In this document: positions 29,607-39,788 of the stretch, piece by piece
How the letters are laid out: each line of letters begins with the position of its first letter
Numbering within the stretch: position 1 is the stretch's first letter
Source of the DNA: Dactylorhiza incarnata
Lineage: Eukaryota > Streptophyta > Magnoliopsida > Asparagales > Orchidaceae
Direction of reading: 5' to 3'
Assembly: GCA_033032865.1 (NCBI GenBank)
Contig: JAWHQI010000277.1
Coordinates: forward strand, 1,520,501 to 1,584,500
Length of the DNA stretch: 64,000 nucleotides
Translations under genes and position numbers: made by a program
Notes under the pieces: generated by a model
Seen by the model: only the letters and a program-made list of their open reading frames with translations
Databases searched by the model: none
Told to the model about the DNA's origin: nothing

Positions 29607-30313
29607 ATGGACAATACTTCTGACCCTTCTGATGGGCAAGGGAATTGCGTTGCTAACTTTGCCGACCACCTCTTACCTGAGGGCAAAGTGTCAGAGGAGG
29701 ATCGCCTCGCGTTCGAGGTCGCCTTCCTATCGTAGGGGTACTCAACTCACTGCCCAAGGGAATGTGAAGCCATCAACTCATTCTAGAGGATGAGCTCGCC
29801 TTCCCTCTCTCCCACTTTGAGGTTGGGCTTAGCCTCCCCTTGTGGCTTGAGGTGAAGCAATTCCTCAAATACTTCAGGACGGTGCCTGTGCAGGTCAATA
29901 TGAATGTGATTGATATGCTCATGGCATTCGCCTGTTACATGCGTGATGTCGAGGTTGCGGCTTAGATGGCGACTCGAGTCAGCGAGCTGGAGGCTGAGGT
30001 GGAGGCCCTCAAGGTGCAGGTCGCTCGGGCCACTGTAGATTCACTAGCAGCGGGGCATGGAGAATCCTCTTCTAAGCGCGAGGGGGTGTTTCAGTTCACC
30101 CCCAGCGATATCGAGGCGACCAGGAGGCTCATGGTGATCAAGGACACCGAGACCACGCTCAACATGCTGCAAGACATTAACGCCTTTGAGGCGGGGTGGG
30201 AGAACATCACCGCGGAGGAGTTGATCCCCACGCTCTTCCTCCCCGATTCACCGACGGGCTCATCCTCTGACTCGCACGACTACTCGCCGACTGACAAAGA
30301 TGATGGCGAGTGA
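29607..30313 (+). pseudogene. Second antisense unit with Transposase_28-like segment
   Basis: ATG 29607 starts MDNTSDPSDGQGNCVANFAD and stops at a TAG near 29734. The reading resumes in another frame with LAFPLSHFEVGLSLPLWLEV, KQFLKYFRTVPVQVNMN, then a TAG at 29963 and an open 115-aa tail (29966-30313) with a coiled-coil start (ATRVSELEAEVEALKVQV) and an acidic Ser-rich end. The middle resembles the putative gypsy-type transposon domain (Pfam Transposase_28), common in antisense genes of plant gypsy elements. Two stops and a frame change make it a likely pseudogene, unless an unseen intron removes them. Confidence 0.6.
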
Positions 30314-30805
30314 GGACCATCTTCCGAGGACCCAGACTTTTTCCTCTTGTTCTTCCTTCATATATGTAAGGGGCGAGCCCCAGATTTCTGAAAATCTTTA
30401 TGAATGAAATATGAAAATTTTCAAGTCTCGTTGTTGATTCTTCCCTTTTTTGTATGTATACTTATGGTGACTCGCCTTAGTCTCTTAGGCTCGCCGAGCA
30501 CCGGCCCTAGGGACCAAGTAATTCGTCGAGGTGTTGGACTCGCCACTACGAAACTTGCGAGACCTAGACTTTACAGCTCCTTTGTGCTCGCTATCTTTCA
30601 ACAAAAACAAGGAATAGTTCCCCGCTCGAGATTCCTTGAGACCATCTAGCGCCTACCCTGGCTGCGAGCTGTGCGACTCGCACGTTTGTTGTCACTCTCG
30701 AGTGAGCGAGTGGGAGGCGTGCGTGGCCAAGACGAGACTGTCTCGGCTCGCCTCCTTCCCTTATTCTGACTTGTTCTTCCTCTCATCCAATCAATTTTAC
30801 TCCCT

Positions 30806-31710
30806 TGCCACCCAACTGATCAATCTCCCATGCCGGCTTGTGAGAGTCAGGCCAGCAGGATCATCTCAAGGGACTCAGCCGACACAACTTTTTCACCTGC
30901 CACCTGAGTGGTCAACCTGCCATACCGGCTTGTAATAGCCCGGTCAGCGAAATCATCTTAATGGCTCTTCCAACAACCTTTTAACCTGCCACCTGAGTGG
31001 TCAACCTGCCATGCCGTCTTGCGAGAACCAGTCAGCGGAACCATCTCAGGGGCTCCTCCCATATAACTTTTTAACCTTCCACCCGAGTGGTCAACTTTCC
31101 CTGCCGGCTTGCGAGAGCCCAGTCAGCGCAACCATCTCAAGGGATCTTCCAACAACCTTTTAACCTGCCACCTGAGTGGTCAACTTGCCCTACCGACTTG
31201 CGAGAGCTCGGTCAGCAGAACCATCTCAGGGGCTCTTCCTATATAACTTTTTAAACTAACACCTAAGTGGTCAACCTGCCCTGCCGGCTTGCGAAAGATT
31301 GGTCAGTGGAACCATCTCAGGGGCTCTTCCAACAACCTTTTAACATGACACCTATGTGGTCAACCTACCCTGCCAGCTTGTGGGAACCCGGTCAACGGAA
31401 CCATCTCATGGGCTCTTCCCACATAACTTTTTAACCTACCACCCGAGTGGTCAACCTGCCCTACCGGCTTGCGAGAGCTCGGTCAGCGGAACCATCTCAG
31501 GGGCTCTTCCAATAACCTTTTAACCTACTACCTGAGTGGTAAACCTGTAATGCCGACTTGCGAGAGCCCGGTCAGCGGAACCATCTCAGGGGCTCTTCCC
31601 ACATAACTTTTCAACCTGCCACCTGAGTGGTCAACCCGCCCTGCCGGCTTGCGAGAGCCCGATCAACGGAACCATCTCAGAGGCTCTTCCAACAAAATAA
31701 CTTTTAACTT
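30806..31710. repeat. 90-bp tandem repeat, about 10 units with 180-bp higher-order pattern
   Basis: The GAGTGGTCAACCTGCC core recurs at 30905, 30995, 31085, 31174, 31265, 31355, 31445, 31535 and 31625. Alternate units carry AACAACCTTTTAAC or CATATAACTTTTTAAC/CACATAACTTTT versions in strict alternation, so the basic pattern is a 180-bp dimer. The last unit (31681) mixes both. It lies between the antisense genes and the integrase remnant of the Tat element. Confidence 0.92.
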
Positions 31711-31787
31711 TTAGACGGCATGAAACTTTTGGTTCTTGGCACCCTATCCGGGCAGGGCAGAAGTCCACGCATAACAAAACAAATCTA

Positions 31788-33091
31788 CTAAGATAAAAAT
31801 TTCATTATTAAATAGGAATAAAAATGCTTCAAGTCGTCATCGCTCCAGGTGTTTCTAAGAGGGGATCCCTTAACATTCTGGAGGCAATACGCTCCTGACT
31901 TTAACACTTTCAAAATTGCATTGGGACCCTCCCAATTGGGGTGGATTTTTCCAACTGTCGTTGACCTTCCCACATCGTCGACCTTTTTGAGAACAAATCC
32001 GCCTTTGCAGAATGCTTGATTCTAATGTGTCTATCGAAGTACCTTGCCATTTTGCATTTGATCTCCTCCTGATGAATTGTTGCTAGGTCTCTAAGTTACT
32101 CCACGAGGTCAAGCAAGAGTCGTTATTCTTCCTCATTCTCTACCCTCCATTCACCGTCTCCTTCCTTTGTGCTCACAACTTTAGGGGACCTCACCTCGAA
32201 CTCTACCGGCAACACGACCTCGGATCCATGAGAGAGTTTAAAAGGAGTTTCTCCCGTGGTTATGCTGAGAGTGGTTCTTAAGGACCAAAGGACTGAGGGG
32301 AGCTGCTCCACCCAGTTACCCTTCAAGTTCTCTACTTTTTTCTTTAACAAATTTACAATAGTTTTGTTCACTGCCTCCACTTGTTAGTTGCTCCTAGTAT
32401 GATGGACGGATGCAAAGCGAAGGTCGATGCCCAATTGACTGCAGAAGCTTGTGAGCTCATCACTAGCGAACTGTGGCCCGTTACCTGTAACAATGGATAG
32501 GGGCAGCCCGTGCCGACAGTTTATCTCTCCCCAAATGAAGTATCTTATTACCTGCGAGGTTATTTTTTCCAGCGCCTTGACTTCTAGCCACTTGGATAAA
32601 TAGTCAATCATAACCAGGAGGAAACTTCGCTGCCCACTGGCCTGGGGGAAAGGGCCTACCAGATCCATTCCCCAAATTGCAAAGGGTCACGACGCCGTGA
32701 TTGTCCTGAGCCTCCGCGCTAGTAGAAATTACAGCGGTACAGAGCTGACACTTTTGGCACTTCTTCGCATACTCTGTCGCGTCCCTGCCTGATCATGGGT
32801 CAAAAGTAACCTTGCCTCAACAAGATTTTTTTCCAAGCTCCGACTCCCAGAGTGGCTGTCACATTCTCTGGAGTGGATCTCCTCCAGAACCCTCAAGACT
32901 TCCTCCTCGGAGACACACCTTGCGAGGAGCCCGGACAGGGTTTTCCGATACAGGGCTCCTTCCTGAAGCACATAGTATGTTGATGTGTACTTGAATCGCC
33001 ACTTATCTGGGACCTCCTCTGGGAACTTGCCCGAGGTCAGGAAGGCAATGAAAGGGTCCATCCACGCGTGTTGGAACATGGTTTTCCGCAT
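31788..33091 (-). pseudogene. Tat-type gypsy integrase, broken
   Basis: Frame 32729-33091 has the region before and into the integrase zinc finger (GALYRKTLSGLLARCVSEEE, LEEIHSRECDSHSGSRSL), then shifts. Frame 32384-32668 holds the core (MDLVGPFPQASGQRSFLLVM, DYLSKWLEVKALEKI, NGPQFASDELTSFC). Frame 32123-32380 holds the helix with WVEQLPSVLWSLRTT. Frame 31788-31973 holds the end (HPNWEGPNAILKVLKSGAYC). The usual D of the second catalytic site reads N (TGNGPQF). Reverse transcriptase and RNase H are missing to the right. Confidence 0.87.
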
Positions 33092-33094
33092 CCC

Positions 33095-33406
33095 TTTGAT
33101 TCGAGAATAATAAATCCTACTTGTATTTGATCTTGTTTGTCATTGTGTTTTTAGCATGCAAGTTCTAACAGATATGACAATAGGATGCTGCATTATTGGT
33201 CTTGACCTGCCCACAAACTGAAAAGAGGGATGTGGTCTAACGCCAGGCGTTAGGACTTAACGTTGGGCGTTGACTCTCGTTCCCATCATGATGATTATGG
33301 CAAAGAGGGAAGTAGCCAGGATTGCAGGAGCTCTTTAGGAATGATCTGACCTAACGCCACCGTTAGCCTCAATGCCGATGTTAGGGTTTCCTAAAATGAA
33401 TGTTCT
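33095..33406 (+). repeat. Sirevirus-like LTR fragment, plus orientation
   Basis: Similar, read forwards, to the start of the LTR of the large Sirevirus read on the minus strand (AATCCTA.TTGTATTTGATC and TAGCATGCAAG). It also has the TAACGCCAGGCGTTAG palindrome at about 33240 and TAACGCCACCGTTAG near 33352. It joins the Tat integrase on the left and a minus-strand copia protease on the right, truncated on both sides. Confidence 0.5.
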
Positions 33407-33829
33407 CTAAAGTGCAGATTCTCCTTCACTAAATAAACAAACTTCTGAAGTAGATGAATTAAAATTCACTAAATATATATTACCTTGCCTAATACCTGAT
33501 AAAACAATAATATCATCAGTAGATTTAATAAGGCAATTCAATTTATTAAAGGTTACCTGATAACCTTCATCACATAACTGACTTATGCTGATGAGGTTAT
33601 GCTTTAGTCCCTTGACATAAGCTACTTCTTTGAAGGTGACTTCTCCAACCTTGACTTTTCCATAGCCTTTGGTCTGTCCACAGTTGGAGTCTCCAAATAT
33701 AACTTTTGGTCCAAGCTTTGTCTTGTAGTTGTTCAGGTTGGCCTTGTTCCCTGTCATATATTTTGAACAGCCACTGTCCAAATACCATTTCTTATTTATT
33801 CTTGTACAACTGTGTACCTGCAAAAACAA
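33407..33829 (-). pseudogene. Copia protease, truncated
   Basis: Contains KKWYLDSGCSKYMTGNKANL (aspartic protease DSG), KGLKHNLISISQLCDEGYQV and the start of the segment leading to the pre-integrase domain. It is cut by the junction at about 33407. Confidence 0.85.
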
Positions 33830-33841
33830 AAATAAAAAGAA

Positions 33842-35734
33842 CTATTTGTTCCTGACCCAGACTACCTTGGGACTTTTTGTATTTCCACAAAAATCTGAAA
33901 TAAAAGACATTTCAGGTTGATCCTTGTAACCTTGGGGATGATATCTCCTTGGAGGTATAATCCATTCAGTGAAAGGATTCTTAGAATGTGAAGAATATGA
34001 ATTGTTCAGATTTGCTGTATGGTTTCTGTTATATGAACTGGGCTGAGTTCGTCGAGCTCCGTTCGACAAATGACTGACATTTCGTCGAGCCCCGTTCATA
34101 TAATTACTATATTGAAAATCTGTTTTCAAAGTCCGTTGAGCTCCGTTTGACAAATTTGATGCATTTCGTCGACCATCGTTCGACGAAATCTGCTGAATTC
34201 TGCTATTCTCGACAGTCTTACTTGAAATGTTTTTATTTATACCTATAACCTCTTTGCTCTTAGCAGAAATGAATTTTATAGGTGTAGATAACATGTTCTT
34301 CTTAATTAGAGGTGGCTCACTTGATGAAGCACCCAAGTCTAGTTTGCTATTAAGTCTAGCATTTATTGTGCTTGTGATATCCATCAGTTTGATGCTTCTC
34401 CCATTTAGGGATTCTTCAAATTTCTTGGCCTTAGAAAGTTTATTCTCAAGGAGAATAGTTTGTTCTCTAGAGGCAGCCAAATCTTTCTTATGATTTACAT
34501 TTTCTTCACTTATATTTTTCATTTCAGCTAGCTTATGTCTGAGTGAGATTATTTCTTTCTCAGATTTAATTAAGTCTAAGCCAAGAACCTTAAATTCATC
34601 TTTGAATTCAACTGAAGTAAAATCAAATGTAGATAATACCTGATCTGCATCAGGTTCAGCTTCAGATTCTGATTCTTCATCTAAATTGCTTGCTGAGGCA
34701 TTGATAGCCATCATACAGAGACTTCTTTCTTCTTCATTATCTTCATCATCAGAAGAGCTGGATGATGAATCTGATTCAGTTTCACTCCAAGTTTCAGCTA
34801 CAAATTCTCTTCCCTTCTTTTTGTGTTTGTGGGAGGAAGATTTGCCGGAGTTTCTTCTTTCTTCCTTTTCTTTTCTCTTTTCCTTCTTGTCCTTCTTGTT
34901 TTGATTTTCTGGACAATCAGGTGTTATGTGTCCTGGTTTCCTGCAACCAAAACATATAATTTCTTTAGAATTGTTTTTGTCATACCTTGGCTTTTCCCTT
35001 GATCTGGAGTCCTTCTTTCTGAAGTATTTCTTAGCCATTTTGTAGAATCTCTTGGCTATAAGGCTCATGAAATCCTCATTTTCAGGAGTCTTTCCTTCTT
35101 CTTCTGTAGCTTTGAAGGCAATGTTCTTGTCCTTCTTTGTTGAAGAGGAGGTGCTGACTTGTTCAGCTTCCCTTGTCTTGATGAGTTGCTCATAGGATTT
35201 GAGCTTTCCTAGCAGTGTCTCAGTACTAATCTAATTGAGGCTTCTGGCTTCCTTGATATGCCAGATCCTAGAGTCTCAAGTGCTGGGGAAGCACATTAGG
35301 ATTTTGTCATTGATCTCAATTAATGAGATTTCCTTGTCCAGTGTTCTGAGTTCACTTATGATTACACTTAATCTAGTGTACATATCTGCAACTGATTCTT
35401 CTTCATCCTTTTTGAATTTCTCATACTGAGAGATCAAGTGTGATCTTCTGTCTTTCCTTTCATCTGCAGAACCTGCAACCATATTGTTTAGTGAGATCCA
35501 AATCTCTCTAGCTGAGGTGCAGTCCACCACTTTCTGAAAGATGTCATCAGACATTGTTTGAGCCAGAATATTCATGTCTTTTACATCAGCACTCCTTTGC
35601 TTCTTTTGTGCTTCTGTCCACTCAGGAGGTGGGACAACATGGTTGTTTGTTGTTGCTTCAGTACTTGTTGATGCTGAGGGAGCAGGAGGTCCTGTCAATA
35701 TGACATTAAAGATTTCTTCATCAATAGAGCTCAT
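33842..35734 (-). pseudogene. Sirevirus-like gag
   Basis: Frame 35276-35734 holds the gag core (VPPPEWTEAQKKQRSADVKD, SAREIWISLNNMVAGSADER, LISQYEKFKKDEEESVADMY). Frame 33842-35068 holds the zinc knuckle CFGCRKPGHITPDC, a Lys/Glu-rich region, an acidic Ser-rich segment, a long coiled coil, and then repeats of the type NGARRNVSHLSNGARRT. That repeat is coded by a short TTCGTCGA/GTTCGACAAATG DNA motif that is also arrayed in this element's LTR. A frame break lies at about 35069-35275. Confidence 0.85.
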
Positions 35735-35926
35735 ATAAAGCCTAATCTTTGCTTTTCACAGTGCAAACTTACTGAGATTGCACATAGGAGTTCTTATGCT
35801 TGAATACTCTTTGTTTTGTGCCATGAGTTTTTAACAGAAAATAAAAACAATAAAAACTCTAAAATAATTTAAGATCTAATTGATCTTTGTGATCCATTTG
35901 TTAGCCTGTAAATAAGATCAACCAAC

Positions 35927-35938
35927 CTCTGATACCAA
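35927..35938 (-). promoter_or_regulatory. Primer-binding site (initiator-Met tRNA)
   Basis: On the minus strand TGGTATCAGAGG lies 1-2 bases after the LTR end at 35940. Confidence 0.85.
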
Positions 35939-35939
35939 T

Positions 35940-37523
35940 TGAAAGTGGAGGTTAGATCTTAAGTTACTTTAGAGGGGGGGGGGGTGAATAGAGTGTTAAA
36001 AACTTTTCCTTAGTTTTATAGCTGAATTAAAATAGTTTTATATATATGTGTAAGCAGTGTGAGATAAACATATAAGTAGAAAAATTGAATAAATAAAAGC
36101 ACACAGCACAGCACAAAGAAAATAAGCAAACACAGAGGACACAAGGAATTTATAGTGGTTCCCCAATAAATCTGGGTAGTCCACTCTTCTACCACCCTTG
36201 GTAGGAGTCCACTAGGAGGGTTGATCAGGTGCCCTAACACCAAGGTGATTTTGATTAGGTGTCCACACACCACAGAGCTTTTGATCAGGTGCTCAAAACC
36301 AACAGGATTTTTTGATCAGGTGTCTTGCCACCAAGGAGGTACACTTTTGAAGGGAGTATTAACCCTGTACAAGAGAGGTGAGAAAAGGTTTATAGTGTTC
36401 TTCTCTGTCAAGATGCTAAGAGAAGACTCTAGTGGACTTGCTGTAAAGCTCCCCCTGTCTGATTGAAGTATTTGACAGATGATGGAGAAGCTTTCTCTTG
36501 AAGACACAAATCTTCTGTAGCAGATTGATCTGGAAGAAGGATTCTTCAGATTCCTTGTTGCTCTTTTAGAAGACTTGAACTTGCAGCAGATGTCTGAGAG
36601 ATTGAACTTTGAAGATGTTCTCAGAGAAGTAGAGTTTGCTGCTTAAGGAGTAAGAAGAAGACTGATAATCTTTTGCTGAGAGTTCTTCTTCTTCTTTTCA
36701 CTATGTTCTTGTTATTGTCTCTCTGTATTCAGTAAGTATATTTTTTTGAATTCTGTCGAGTGCTGAGACAATAAAGTCTGTCTTGATATATTCTATTTTT
36801 GGAAATAGAATGATCAGCTTTTAATCCTTTCTTGGAATAACAACAAAAACCAAACGACTTTGGCAGGTCCTTTAATTCCTTAGCCGTGAAATACTCATTT
36901 GCATTAATTGTCAACGACTATTTCTGTCTTGGAATAAGGAAAGAAGGAATATATTCAAAGAATATAATTTCCTTACTTATCTGATTTGAATACGTCCAAA
37001 TATATTGATTATATCTGTTAGAGTCGTCGATCTGTGTTCAGAGAATTGATAAATAACTGATCTTTAAGAATTAAATACTCTGGAATCTGTATTTGTCGAT
37101 CTGAGCTTCAGTAAAGAATTTGTCGAGCTCTGGATGGAATCTGTCGAGCGCTGGCTGAGATCTGTCGAGCGCTAGCTGAGATCTGTCGAGCGCTGGCAGC
37201 CATTTGTCGAGCGCTGGCTGGGAATCTGTCGAGCGTTGGCAGGAATTCGTCGAGCACTGGAAGCCATTTGTCGAGCGCAGAGATGGCTGGATTTCATCGA
37301 CCGCTTCCTTGATATTTTGTCGATCGCCGTCCGACGAATGCTGAGCGCCGTTCGACGAATGCTGAGCGTCGTTCGACAAATGCTGAGCCTTAGTGAAATT
37401 TCTAGTTCTAACAACCAAATTTCTTCCTAAGCTCTTGACCCATGAGCTATACATTGGGGTCAACTTGTACTTAGTTAACATATAGTGATCCAAGCCCAAA
37501 TCACAAATAGGGTTGTTCCAACA
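35940..37523 (-). repeat. 5' LTR of the Sirevirus-like copia (1,584 bp)
   Basis: On the minus strand it starts TGTTGGAACAACCC and ends CCTCCACTTTCA. Near the end is the G-run segment (about 35973-35987) followed by TGAATAGAG, also found in the other copia LTRs here. At 37090-37390 it holds an array of about ten GTCGAGCGCTGG and GTTCGACAAATGCTGAGC units. Confidence 0.82.
37090..37390. repeat. GTCGAGCGCTGG-type short tandem array in LTR
   Basis: Roughly 30-bp units with a TCGA core (GTCGAGCGCTGGCTGAGATC and variants), then three units of GTTCGACGAATGCTGAGC. Several units pair with each other as inverted copies. Confidence 0.85.
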
Positions 37524-37819
37524 TGCTCCGTCATTGCATATATTTAGGACTAAGTAAACTAAATAAAATACTTTCCGCTGTAATTATATATAATTTCTCG
37601 GTGGACTAGTTGATCCACAAACTGAGAGACACAGTTCTTACCTCAAAACCCCTAATAAATGATTTCAATGATGACTTATCATGTAATCCTGTTTTGATTG
37701 AATAAGTAATAGGTTCCCTCCTGAGCGTCTACAGTTGTCTCCTGTATGACGTGGCATCATGACGTGTATTTTCTCTTACTCTGATTTTCCTAACTTCGGA
37801 GAAAATGCGGGTTGTGACA
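37524..37819 (+). repeat. 5' LTR of chromovirus, 3' end only
   Basis: Nearly identical to 51008-51306. Ends GGGTTGTGACA. The upstream 2.3 kb is missing at the junction with the Sirevirus-like LTR. Confidence 0.88.
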
Positions 37820-37821
37820 GT

Positions 37822-37833
37822 TGGTATCAGAGC
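37822..37833 (+). promoter_or_regulatory. Primer-binding site of chromovirus
   Basis: TGGTATCAGAGC, exact complement of the plant initiator-Met tRNA end, 2 bases after the LTR. Confidence 0.92.
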
Positions 37834-38498
37834 GAGGTTGTTCGACAAGTCGGTCGAGCAATAAATTCTGATATAGTAGTTGTTTTGATTTCATTGCATA
37901 CACACACCGATGTGTCATCAGTACGTCTTGGCCGAAGCATGAACACTACACTCATAGCATGATAAGAAGTATACGGGGCATATTATGTAGTATGGGATGC
38001 ATAATATGTGTTGTATATGGATCCACCATAGGTGGCAACATGTGACGGTTATGTAGTATGGGATGCATAACCATCATCACATGGATGCCCAATAACACGT
38101 TTTCCTTTTCATTACATGCAATATTATGTAGTATGGGATGCATAATATTTCATGTGTACGCCGCTCATAACACGAATTAAGGCTTTTATTGGAATGCGTA
38201 GCACAACATACATTACATAGCATTGCATAAGCACACGTGCAAAGCTAAAGACTTATATGATGACACACGTACACCCATTATGTCAGAATGAACAGAAAAA
38301 TTCATGCACTCATGCCCTTTGCACTTGAGTCAAGAGGGACAATGTAGTATCGTTCCCAAATTTAGCATATCATCATGAAAATGTCCCAGAGAAAGGTAGT
38401 GAAAATGGCAAGTATCTGTACATGTATGTTCTGAACCAAGCAGTGTTGTTCTAGTGCAAGGTTAAGTGTTAATTATAGGTTTATGCGTATTAGCAGAG
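37834..38498 (+). other. Chromovirus leader with short repeats
   Basis: Non-coding leader between primer-binding site and gag. A string TATGTAGTATGGGATGCATA recurs three times (about 37983, 38049, 38111), each next to a palindromic ATAATATG or GGTTATG flank. Confidence 0.6.
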
Positions 38499-39704
38499 AT
38501 GTCTCGGAGACGTGTTGCGATGAGGTTGACCCCCCAGTCGGAGGGTGAATCTTCCGGAGCGCAGAGCGAAGCTTTTATCGAGATTCTGCGCCAGAGCAAT
38601 GAGGCTCTGTCTAGGCAGATGGTTGCGATGCAGTCGCAAGTTGAGGCGTTGTTTTCTGCCAGTGCTAGGCAGCAACCCGTAGTGTAGGCCCCCGTAGTAG
38701 GACAGACAGTACCTACTCCTCCTGCTCCCTTGGTACCCCCAGTAGTGATACCTCTGGAAATGAACTTCATTTCACACTTTCAAAGGTTGGGTCGCCCATC
38801 GTATGACGGACGAGCTGATTTCATGGCCTTGGACGATTGGCTTATATCCATTGAAGAGATGTTCTCTTATTCAGGAATCACTACGGATCAGAAGGTGATG
38901 ATTGTCGCGTACCATCTTAAGGGTCTCACAAAGAGTTGGTGGTTGAGGGAGAAGGAAGGCCTTCCCGAAGGATGTTCGTGGGAGACCTTCAAAGGAATGC
39001 TGCTAAGAACATTTCTGCCGTCGGTAGAGCAAGACCGGTTGATGAACGATTTCCTGCATCTGGAGCAAAGACAGCTCACCGTGAGTGAGTATGAGATCGA
39101 ATTTTGCAAGTTGAGCAGGTTTGCTCCGACCCTATTAGCCTCGGAAGAAGGAAGAGTAAAGAGATTTCTGGGCGGTCTCCGCAGTGATATCCAGCAATTG
39201 GCCAGTGCGTACAAGTCGGAGAAGTACGTCGAGGTAGTTGAGGCAACGCTGAAGGTTGAGGCAATCGATAATGCCAAGAACCGAGGATCGATGGTGAAGA
39301 AGGGAAAGAGAAGGGCTGGAGAGGAAGAAGATTCTGGTACGCCTGCCTTGAGTTTGAAGAAAGGTGGTGGCGAGGTCTGCAGTTTCTGTGGCTGCCCTGG
39401 CCATCCAGTTGAGAAATGTTTCAAGAGAAAGGGAGCTCAGAAGCAGCAGCGAGTGCTGGCAATCCAGGGTGCTCCGAAGGGCGAGGTGCTCTGTCAGTTG
39501 TGCAAGCAGAAAGGGCATGATGTGGCCCAGTGTTGGACCAAAGATAAAGTCTTCTTTCAGTGCAAGCAGAAGGGGCACATGAAGTTCCAATGCCTGCTAG
39601 TTCAACCCCCGTTGCAGCCTGTTTCACTTCGAACCTTGCCGCCGCCGCAGCATCAGGATAAAGGAAGAGGAAAGTTGAACGTGTTAACCCAGGAGCAAAC
39701 GTAG
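38499..39704 (+). pseudogene. Chromovirus gag with three zinc knuckles
   Basis: ATG 38499 (GAGATGTCTCGG). One in-frame TAG at 38685-38687, then open in the same frame to TAG at 39702. Gag core: RPSYDGRADFMALDDWLISI, MIVAYHLKGLTKSWWL, EYEIEFCKLSRFAP. Then a basic linker and three knuckle-like motifs: CSFCGCPGHPVEKC (about residue 293), CQLCKQKGHDVAQC (about 331) and FFQCKQKGHMKFQC (about 351), where the first Cys is changed. The early stop would remove nearly all of gag unless read through. Confidence 0.9.
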
Positions 39705-39788
39705 TCTTAGACCCAAGTGATCGCAGGTTAGACCTTAAGCCATCTGTTTAGTCTTGACTCTTTTTGGTTTCGCTGTATTAGACTAGTT

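Larger units (their letters stand above)
26996..33094 (-). mobile_element. Truncated Tat-lineage Ty3/gypsy element with antisense genes
   Basis: Minus-strand order from the right: integrase remnant 33091-31788, 90-bp tandem repeats about 31710-30806, a region with two plus-strand (antisense) units 30313-27824, polypurine tract (complement of ATCCCCACTCTTTGC, 27714-27728), and 3' LTR 27713-26996. Antisense genes between pol and the 3' LTR are known in some Tat-lineage elements. Protease, reverse transcriptase and the 5' LTR are missing: the element stops at about 33094. Confidence 0.78.
33407..37523 (-). mobile_element. Truncated Sirevirus-like copia, 5' half
   Basis: 5' LTR 35940-37523, primer-binding site 35927-35938, gag and protease 35734-33407 on the minus strand. 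Reading stops inside the region before integrase at about 33407, so integrase, reverse transcriptase, RNase H and the 3' LTR are gone. At 37523 it joins part of the Tekay element's 5' LTR, which it probably invaded. Confidence 0.82.

Noticed and set aside
30806..31710. Regular repeats that could look like a CRISPR array
   Set aside because: No unique spacers: the whole 90-bp unit is repeated. Plant nuclear context.
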